Assembly (NCBI GenBank): GCA_024228575.1
Contig: JAAETH010000122.1
Location: 1 to 47,294, forward strand
Length of the DNA: 47,294 nt
Reading direction: 5' to 3'
Source: Actinomycetes bacterium
GTDB taxonomy: Bacteria > Actinomycetota > Acidimicrobiia > Acidimicrobiales > Poriferisodalaceae
Below, piece by piece: positions 42,192-47,294 of the stretch (within the stretch, counting starts at the first letter, position 1; each line of letters opens with the position of its first letter). The notes under the pieces were generated by a model. It did no database searches, had not been told where the DNA came from, and saw only the letters and a program-made list of their open reading frames with translations. Both the position numbers and the translations under genes were made by a program.

Positions 42192-43051
42192 CGAGCGCTC
42201 CTCAGGGTTTCTACGTAGGTGCGGCGCATTCCGCGCCAGGCGACTGCCATACCGGCGAACAACACGACGGCTCCGATGAAGCCGATCAGCAGCAGCCAGT
42301 CGATCTGATCGGATGGCTCGTCATCGTTTGGTGCTTCGGCGAGATAGGCGACGAGGTCTGCTATCTCGGCTTCGGTCAGCGGGTGGTCGCCGAATATCGG
42401 TGTCATGGTCGGCGCCGGTGGGTTGGTGAGCCAGGCGCTGAGTCCTGCTTCCCCTCCGAGCTTCGCGTAGACATCGGTCAGATCCGGGCCGAGACTCGAA
42501 CCGCCGAGGTTCCCGATATCGCCGGCCGTATGACACGAGGCACATGCCGAGGTCCCCTCGGATGTGCGCTTCGCTCCGATGAACAGATCGCGCCCTCGGT
42601 CGGCGTCACCTCCGGTGGGTGCTTCTGTCGCAACGGTGGTGGAGGTAGTGGTCTCGTCACCGCCCGCCAGCCCGGACACGTATTCCGATATCGCTTCGAC
42701 CTGATCGGCGGAGAGACCGGCGACCGGCGCCATCACCGAGTCGTACTGAACACCGAGGACCTCGAGAGGTCCGCTCTTGCCGTTGGTGATCACGCCGCCC
42801 ACATAGGCGGGGTCGGCCACGGCTGGGTTTGAGGCGAGTGGAGGGAAGGTTCCCTCGATCCCGACACCGCCGGCCTGGTGGCAACCCGCACAATTCTGCG
42901 CATACAGGTCGGCCCCTGATGGGTCTTGGGCATCTGCCCTGGTCGATGATGCTGCAACCAGTGCAGCGATCGTGGCAGCCAGGGCAACGAGGACGAGGTG
43001 TAGGCCACGCCTCCCTTGCCTGGCCTTTCCATGGCGCTTCGCTGAGGACAT
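42188..43051 (-). CDS. narC: Membrane-anchored dihaem cytochrome c leading the nar operon
   Basis: 287 residues from the ATG at 43051, chosen for the GGGAGGGG upstream; an ATG at 43111 is possible. A basic N-terminus and signal helix (about 17-36) precede two cytochrome c domains: CAGCH (Cys54, Cys57, His58) and CASCH (Cys170, Cys173, His174), joined by a Thr-rich linker (about 133-147). A C-terminal helix (about 252-273) holds it in the membrane with the haems outside. Likely Met ligands are in MAPVAGL and MTPIFGD. A dihaem cytochrome at this position is the NarC arrangement of Thermus. The symbol is by analogy. Confidence 0.85.
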   Translation of the reverse strand: MSSAKRHGKARQGRRGLHLVLVALAATIAALVAASSTRADAQDPSGADLYAQNCAGCHQAGGVGIEGTFPPLASNPAVADPAYVGGVITNGKSGPLEVLGVQYDSVMAPVAGLSADQVEAISEYVSGLAGGDETTTSTTVATEAPTGGDADRGRDLFIGAKRTSEGTSACASCHTAGDIGNLGGSSLGPDLTDVYAKLGGEAGLSAWLTNPPAPTMTPIFGDHPLTEAEIADLVAYLAEAPNDDEPSDQIDWLLLIGFIGAVVLFAGMAVAWRGMRRTYVETLRSAR

Positions 43052-43206
43052 AACCTCTGTGACCCCTCCCGCTGGACCGTGATGTGCCGAGTGATGGTCT
43101 ACTCGACTCATGAATAACGGCCATCATTGGTCAATTGATCGATGCTCGCTAGGGAAAAAGGTCCCTATGGGTGTGCCGAGGCATGATAGCGCCACGGAGC
43201 TGGCCA
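43052..43206 (-). promoter_or_regulatory. Upstream region of the nar operon
   Basis: This 155-base gap must hold the operon promoter. It contains TAGGGA (43150-43155), AAAAGG, TCCCTA (43162-43167), a perfect 6-base inverted repeat, and the palindrome TCAATTGA (43131-43138) within the imperfect GGTCAATTGATC. On the minus strand TTGACC (43134-43129) could be a -35 box, but I find no -10 at normal spacing. No exact FNR (TTGATnnnnATCAA) site is visible. Confidence 0.35.
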
Positions 43207-44133
43207 TCAGGACAACGTCTCCTCGAGCATCGTGATGAACCTGCGCCGAGAAACACTGGTGACGACGTCGGCGTTTGCCCCCAGCCCGGTCGCGTCGAGC
43301 CAGTCGACGATGTCCTTGCCCCGGTCGCGACCATCGCCGAAAGCGACGTCGACGTGGTGCCGCTCGGTGGTGGCAATGCCGGGATCGATGGCAACCGCCA
43401 TCGCCATCGGGTCGGGCAGGTCGAACCCGTCGAGGCCCGAGACGTCTCGCGAGAACTTCTCGACCGTCGCCTGAATGTCGATGGCGAAACGGGCCAGGTC
43501 GGATCCGAGGTTGCGGATCCGCGACGCATCGTGCGCCGACAACATGGCCGAAGCGACGGAGATGTCCCATCCGACAAGGGTCAGGGGAAGGCCGGAACGG
43601 CACACGATCCGGGCGGCTTCTGGATCGGCCCACAGGTTGTATTCGGCCAGAGGTGTGACGTTGCCCGGTCCCCGCCCGGCGCCCCCCATGACAACACACC
43701 GCTTGACCGCTGTCGCGATGTCGGGCGTCCTCAACAAGGCGGTCGCCACATTCGACAGCGGCCCGAGGGTCACGAGGGTGATCTCACCCCGGTTCGCCAT
43801 GATCGTCTCGGTGATGACGTCGACCGCATGACCGTACGTTGGCACGCGTCCCGACAAGTCGAGCCCGATGTCGCCGAACCCGTCGTCGCCGTGGGTGTCG
43901 GTGGCGTCTTCGAGATCGCGCAACAATGGGCCGGTCAACCCACCGAATACCGGGACCGACGAGCCGCACAGTTCGACGGTGTAGAGCGCGTTCTGAACCG
44001 CTTGATCGAGGGCGACGTTCCCGGCGACGACGGTGATCGCTTCGACTTCGACGTCGCTGTGGCGCAACGCCATGATCAGAGCCACCGCATCGTCTGACGC
44101 CGTGTCGGTGTCGATCAGGAGTCGCTCGGCCAC
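43207..44133 (-). CDS. Inosine-uridine-type nucleoside hydrolase
   Basis: 308 residues from the GTG at 44133; a longer frame reaches 44217 but adds a Cys/Arg-rich leader. The calcium-binding LIDTDTASDDAVAL (Asp8, Asp10, Asp14, Asp15) is the family signature, with TLGPLSNVATALL and YNLWADPEAARIV also present. It cleaves the N-glycosidic bond of ribonucleosides for base salvage. It lies upstream of the nar operon on the same strand but is separated by 155 bases, and diverges from the acyl-CoA dehydrogenase gene. Confidence 0.9.
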   Translation of the reverse strand: MAERLLIDTDTASDDAVALIMALRHSDVEVEAITVVAGNVALDQAVQNALYTVELCGSSVPVFGGLTGPLLRDLEDATDTHGDDGFGDIGLDLSGRVPTYGHAVDVITETIMANRGEITLVTLGPLSNVATALLRTPDIATAVKRCVVMGGAGRGPGNVTPLAEYNLWADPEAARIVCRSGLPLTLVGWDISVASAMLSAHDASRIRNLGSDLARFAIDIQATVEKFSRDVSGLDGFDLPDPMAMAVAIDPGIATTERHHVDVAFGDGRDRGKDIVDWLDATGLGANADVVTSVSRRRFITMLEETLS

Positions 44134-44151
44134 GCTCGAAGTCTGCCAGGT

Positions 44152-44180
44152 TTGGCCCGGTGATCGCTTCGAGGCACAAT
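44152..44180 (+). promoter_or_regulatory. Possible promoter of the acyl-CoA dehydrogenase gene
   Basis: TTGGCC (44152-44157) and CACAAT (44175-44180) are 17 bases apart. The -10 ends six bases before the ATG at 44187, so the transcript would be leaderless or nearly so. The hexamers match the consensus only in part. Confidence 0.3.
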
Positions 44181-44186
44181 CGCGAC

Positions 44187-45398
44187 ATGGGCGAAGTACT
44201 TGCGACAGATTCCGCACTCGGACGCATCGACACGGCCATCGACGATGTCATCGAAGAGTGCGACTTCGACAACATGTCACGCGAGGAGATTCGGGGAATC
44301 CAGTTCGACCACGGACTCGCCTGGATCCACTTCGACGAAGGTCATGGTGGCCTTGGTTTGAGACCCGACCTCCAGGGCCATATCGAGCAGCGTCTGCGCG
44401 CGGCGGGCGCTCCAGCCCAGGACCCGTCCACCTTCTTCCTCGCTCTTGCCGGCCCGACCGTTCACACCCACGGCACCGATGCTCAGAAGAGACGGTTTCT
44501 CCGTCCGATGTTCACCGGAGAGGATCGCTGGTGTCAGCTGTTCAGCGAACCCGGTGCCGGCTCCGACTTCGCCGGTCTCGGGTCGAAGGCGGCGAAGGAC
44601 GGCGACGAGTGGATCGTCAGCGGCCAGAAGGTGTGGAACACACTCGCCCACGCCGCCGACCTGGGCATGCTCGTCACACGCTCCAACTCCGAGGTGCCAA
44701 AACACCGCGGGATGACCTACTTCGCGCTCGACATGAACAGTCCAGGCGTCGAGGTGCGCCCGTTGCGCCAGATCACCGGCGAGGCCGAGTTCAACGAGGT
44801 CTACATGACCGACGTCAGGGTTCCCGATGCCGATCGCCTTGGCGACGTGGGCGACGGTTGGCGAGTTTCGCTGACCACCCTGATGAACGAACGGAGCGCT
44901 ATCGGCAGCGCTGGCTCGCCGAAACGCGGCAGCGGAGCGATCGCCTCACTCGTCGATACATGGAACGATGCGCCCGAATATGCCAGGACACCGATCGCAC
45001 GCGATCACATGATGCGGCTGTGGGCCAGGGCCGAAACACTTCGCCTGACCAACATGAGGGCATCACAGAACCGCACGGCCGGCAACCCGGGTCCCGAGAT
45101 GTCGGTCGCGAAGCTCGCGTTCGCGTCGTTGAATCAGGAGATCATGGAAGCAGCAATCAACCTCGAGGGCCCGGGCGGCCAGGTCGACTTCGACTACACG
45201 TACCGCCGGCCCGAAGACCTGTCGGTCTCGGGTGCGGAGAGCGGGACACACCACGCGTTCCTCCGGGTCAGAGCCAACTCGATCGAGGGCGGCACCAGCG
45301 AGATCATGCGAAACATCGTGGGCGAACAGGTCCTGGGATTGCCCGGAGAACCGCGCGTCGACAAGGAGCCACCGTGGAGCCGGGTGCCTCGCAGCTGA
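44187..45398 (+). CDS. Acyl-CoA dehydrogenase
   Basis: 403 residues from the ATG at 44187 (an in-frame ATG at 44160 lacks support). FAD-dependent fold: QLFSEPGAGSDFAGLGSKA, WIVSGQKVWNTLAHAADLGM and the C-terminal ANSIEGGTSEIMRNIVGEQV, the family's hallmark region. The catalytic base is not certain: this branch often carries it in a different position from mammalian short/medium-chain enzymes. The substrate acyl chain is unknown. It is followed within 10 bases by a Nudix gene. Confidence 0.9.
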   Translation: MGEVLATDSALGRIDTAIDDVIEECDFDNMSREEIRGIQFDHGLAWIHFDEGHGGLGLRPDLQGHIEQRLRAAGAPAQDPSTFFLALAGPTVHTHGTDAQKRRFLRPMFTGEDRWCQLFSEPGAGSDFAGLGSKAAKDGDEWIVSGQKVWNTLAHAADLGMLVTRSNSEVPKHRGMTYFALDMNSPGVEVRPLRQITGEAEFNEVYMTDVRVPDADRLGDVGDGWRVSLTTLMNERSAIGSAGSPKRGSGAIASLVDTWNDAPEYARTPIARDHMMRLWARAETLRLTNMRASQNRTAGNPGPEMSVAKLAFASLNQEIMEAAINLEGPGGQVDFDYTYRRPEDLSVSGAESGTHHAFLRVRANSIEGGTSEIMRNIVGEQVLGLPGEPRVDKEPPWSRVPRS

Positions 45399-45406
45399 CG
45401 ATCACA

Positions 45407-45907
45407 ATGGCTGCTCAACTCAGTGTCGGACTTCTGCTCTACCGCCCGACGGGCTCGACGGGCCCGCTCGAGTTCCTGATCGCCAAGATGGGTGGTCCCT
45501 TCTGGACTCACAAACACGAACATTCGTGGACCATCCCGAAGGGGATCGCCGAAGCCGCCGACCCCGACGAGTTGGCGGTGGCCGAGCGCGAGTTCGCCGA
45601 GGAGATGGGGTCTTTCGCTCCAATCGGAGACACGATTGCGCTCGGATCGGTGAAGTCGGGAAACAAGACCATCACCATCTTCGCCCGCGAAGGCGACTTC
45701 GATGCCACATCGATCCGGTCGAACACCTTCGAGCTGGAGTGGCCTCCGAGGTCGGGCGCGAAGCGGCAGTTCCCCGAGGTCGAGCGGGCCGACTGGGTCA
45801 GCGCCGACGAGGCTCGACTCCTCCTGACGAAGAACCAAACCATGTTCATCGACCGCCTTCTCGACGCGATTTCGATCCGACCGCCAAGCCTGGGCCCGAA
45901 TCTCTAG
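45407..45907 (+). CDS. Nudix hydrolase
   Basis: 166 residues from the ATG at 45407; a GTG at 45374 inside the preceding gene is an alternative. The N-terminal LSVGLLLYRP, GGPFWTHKHEHSWTIPKGI and ELAVAEREFAEEMGSF give the Nudix helix with its REFxEEMG core. It resembles small single-domain hydrolases of unknown nucleotide substrate. It is likely co-transcribed with the acyl-CoA dehydrogenase. The stop (TAG) overlaps the stop of the convergent gene in CTAG. Confidence 0.82.
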   Translation: MAAQLSVGLLLYRPTGSTGPLEFLIAKMGGPFWTHKHEHSWTIPKGIAEAADPDELAVAEREFAEEMGSFAPIGDTIALGSVKSGNKTITIFAREGDFDATSIRSNTFELEWPPRSGAKRQFPEVERADWVSADEARLLLTKNQTMFIDRLLDAISIRPPSLGPNL

Positions 45908-46215
45908 TCGCGAAGTTCAGCCAGGAGCTCCGAGATCTCCGCCGGGTCCGCGCCAGCTACCGGTCGACTGGTGACGACAGGCCGGAAGGTGAAACGGTCT
46001 GGATCGCCGGCCGTGTCGATGAGGCTCTTGGCCAGAGCGTCAAACGCCACGCTGCCGTCCGGGGGAACCTCGACCGCGTCGGTCAAGATCGATTCGATCT
46101 CCGGGGGAATGTGGGGTTGAAGGAAGCCCGAGTCTGGTGATGTCTCACCCGCCGGATCCGGGTCGTGACCGATGAGGTCGACTTCGAAGGTCAGAAACGA
46201 TCCAACAAGACCCAC
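45904..46215 (-). CDS. Unknown small acidic protein, possibly 5'-truncated
   Basis: 103 residues from a GTG at 46215; an ATG at 46338 would add 41 residues (Cys-rich, Arg-rich) that look non-coding. The 3' part shows strong third-position GC, which supports a real frame. It opens VGLVGSFLTFEVDLIGHDPD, is rich in Pro, Asp and Glu, and ends EISELLAELRD. No family recognised. The absence of a convincing start next to the divergent DUF222 gene suggests it may be the remnant of a longer gene cut at its 5' side. Confidence 0.5.
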   Translation of the reverse strand: MGLVGSFLTFEVDLIGHDPDPAGETSPDSGFLQPHIPPEIESILTDAVEVPPDGSVAFDALAKSLIDTAGDPDRFTFRPVVTSRPVAGADPAEISELLAELRD

Positions 46216-46390
46216 GCGTTCACGACAGATCCTGAAGCGCTGCCGTATCGCAAGTCCAGCAACACTGCAGCAGTGTTGTCCTACCACCCCAAGGACTCTC
46301 CAATACTGGGGACTCGTACCAGAACCCAGAATTTCCACATCCTGTTGGTCGAGTGCGAGATGATTTCCTCAGATTTCCTCTCGTTTCTAT

Positions 46391-46426
46391 TTGTGATGGA
46401 ACGTATGTTCTGGTAGTGTTCTGTGG
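46391..46426 (+). promoter_or_regulatory. LexA-box-like operator within a leaderless promoter
   Basis: TTGTGA (46391-46396), a 17-base spacer, TAGTGT (46414-46419; a TAnnnT -10). The spacer contains GAACGTATGTTC (46399-46410), a perfect GAAC-N4-GTTC inverted repeat, the core of the LexA site of Actinobacteria and Bacillus. Seven bases after the -10 lies the GTG start of the DUF222 gene, so transcript and coding region would begin together. The genus Mycobacterium places LexA sites in front of 13E12 (DUF222) genes, which supports the reading. Confidence 0.55.
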
Positions 46427-47294
46427 GTGAGGGAAATGGTTGTGCCCTTCTATGGGGCCGAAGAACTCGACAACATGGAACGCCAGACACTCGACGCATT
46501 GTTGGGCCGTCAACGTTTCGTGCGGGCCCGCATCGATGGGCACGAAGCCCTGCTGTTGTCGGCTATCGACCGCGCCGACAGGCGTGCCGCTAGCTCCAAT
46601 CGCGGCAAACCCGACCCCGACGACGAAGAAACCCAGACCGGGGACTCCGGCGACCGGGGTTCGGGCAACGATGGAGATGAGGACGAGTCGACGCCGCCTC
46701 CGTCGCGAAAGGCTCAACGCGAAGCCGCTGAACGTGCCCGACGCTTGGAAACCCACCCCGACGTGGCTGCTGCGTTGGCCGAGGGTCGTATCAACACAGA
46801 ACAAGCAGACACGATTACCAAAGCCGACCTGCCAGCAGATGTGAAAGCCCGACTGCTCGACGACGCCTACGCCCAGGACGCAGACGAAACGAAGGACGCT
46901 GTCAGCCAAGCCGTCAAGGACGCCGACGCTGACAACGCGGAGAAACGTCTGAAGCGCCAACGCAAGGCACGCCGGGGAACGTGTGGCATCAACGACCAGA
47001 ACATGATCTGGATCAACGCCGAACTCGACCCCGTCACCGGTGCGGTCATCAAGGCCGAATACGACCGGCGCGAAAGCGCCGCCTACCACCACGCCATGCG
47101 CACCATCACCGACCGAGCCCAGCGCCGTACACACGCGCAGCGCCGAGCCGACGTCATCGCACCGCTGATCCTCGCCGGCATCATCCCCGCAACCGCCGCC
47201 CCAGATAACAGCACCAGCGAACTGGGCGGTACCCAAGGTCAGCTCACCCTCGTCGAAGATCAGCCCAACAAGACCGAAACTGGGACCGACAACA
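46427..47294 (+). CDS. DUF222/13E12-type HNH endonuclease-like protein (partial)
   Basis: The frame is open to the window end; 289 codons are visible. The GTG at 46427 (leaderless position) or ATG at 46436 is the start. An N-terminal helical block (RQTLDALLGRQRFVRARIDG) is followed by an acidic low-complexity linker (about 60-95), then the DUF222 core (RRLETHPDVAAALAEGRI with NTEQADTI, and later WINAELDPVTGAVIKAEYDR). A C-terminal HNH motif is expected beyond the window. These proteins are multicopy in Actinobacteria, often with an HNH nuclease, and several are DNA-damage induced. Their role is not settled; some are mobile-element linked. Confidence 0.75.
   Translation, partial: MREMVVPFYGAEELDNMERQTLDALLGRQRFVRARIDGHEALLLSAIDRADRRAASSNRGKPDPDDEETQTGDSGDRGSGNDGDEDESTPPPSRKAQREAAERARRLETHPDVAAALAEGRINTEQADTITKADLPADVKARLLDDAYAQDADETKDAVSQAVKDADADNAEKRLKRQRKARRGTCGINDQNMIWINAELDPVTGAVIKAEYDRRESAAYHHAMRTITDRAQRRTHAQRRADVIAPLILAGIIPATAAPDNSTSELGGTQGQLTLVEDQPNKTETGTDN

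Noticed and set aside
40434-42218. A 594-codon open frame on the plus strand across narG.
   Set aside because: It lies antisense to a gene with all NarG ligands, and its translation has no recognisable domain. Long antisense frames are expected in high-GC DNA with this codon bias.
44033-45406. A long plus-strand frame running into the Nudix gene at 45407, suggesting a fusion.
   Set aside because: The part before 45407 is an Arg-rich out-of-frame shadow of the nucleoside hydrolase and acyl-CoA dehydrogenase genes. Only the tail from 45407 is real.
1-47294. CRISPR arrays, tRNA/rRNA genes, phage modules, toxin-antitoxin or defence operons.
   Set aside because: I looked for regular spaced repeats, clover-leaf motifs and known protein signatures and saw none. 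The DUF222 gene alone does not make a defence system.

Overview
The window is high-GC, densely packed bacterial chromosome. Gene content and style point to the Actinomycetota, most likely class Acidimicrobiia: a histidine phosphatase next to a CT398-type zinc-ribbon protein, a DUF222/13E12-type HNH gene, frequent GTG starts, TAnnnT -10 elements, and Thr-rich linkers on exported proteins. The lineage is an inference from gene content; no rRNA or tRNA gene is present to confirm it.

Layout. (1) 1-2456 is a gene-poor, decaying accessory stretch. It holds a roughly 0.85-kb tandem duplication, each unit carrying a promoter and a small two-cysteine secreted protein. Copy A is intact with a perfect Shine-Dalgarno and palindromes over its -10 box; copy B has lost its start and signal peptide; a third scrap and a stop-interrupted IS5-like transposase remnant follow. 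(2) 2457-16825 is mostly core and envelope genes: an HtrA-type protease, a Thr-rich anchored protein, phosphatase and zinc-ribbon pair, class A penicillin-binding protein, thiamine diphosphokinase plus a ThiB-like lipoprotein, a zinc alcohol dehydrogenase, secreted NagZ-like GH3 enzyme, HDOD protein, two GNATs, a coiled-coil/HhH membrane protein and a Nudix hydrolase. (3) 16789-24062 has a thiolase/DUF35 pair, diverging from a DppB-DppC-lipoprotein importer whose binding protein carries an extra C-terminal domain, then a class III aminotransferase. (4) 24280-32291 holds an HD-GYP protein with an extracytoplasmic domain, a GH43-like beta-propeller protein, a group II PLP decarboxylase, a CDF metal transporter, an SDR, a zinc-type dehydrogenase and endonuclease III.

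(5) 32435-43051 (minus strand) is a complete respiratory nitrate reduction operon, narC-narG-narH-narJ-narI-narK-narK. It encodes a membrane-anchored dihaem cytochrome c, the molybdenum/iron-sulfur catalytic subunits, the assembly chaperone, the haem b membrane subunit and two different nitrate/nitrite transporters. The first five genes overlap or abut, and a 14-bp hairpin closes the operon. The order resembles the Thermus nar operon. Together these genes would let the cell take up nitrate, reduce it at the inner face of the membrane with quinol or cytochrome electrons, and export nitrite.

(6) 43207-47294 has a nucleoside hydrolase, an acyl-CoA dehydrogenase followed by a Nudix protein, an orphan small gene, and at the right edge the 5' part of a DUF222/HNH gene. 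That last gene sits behind a LexA-box-like GAACnnnnGTTC lying inside a -35/-10 spacer, with a start codon where a leaderless transcript would begin.

No phage, CRISPR or recognisable defence operon is visible. The most interesting items are the duplicated secreted-protein locus with its nested operators, the putative SOS-controlled leaderless DUF222 gene, the binding-protein/sensor-domain fusion, and the HD-GYP protein with an outside domain.
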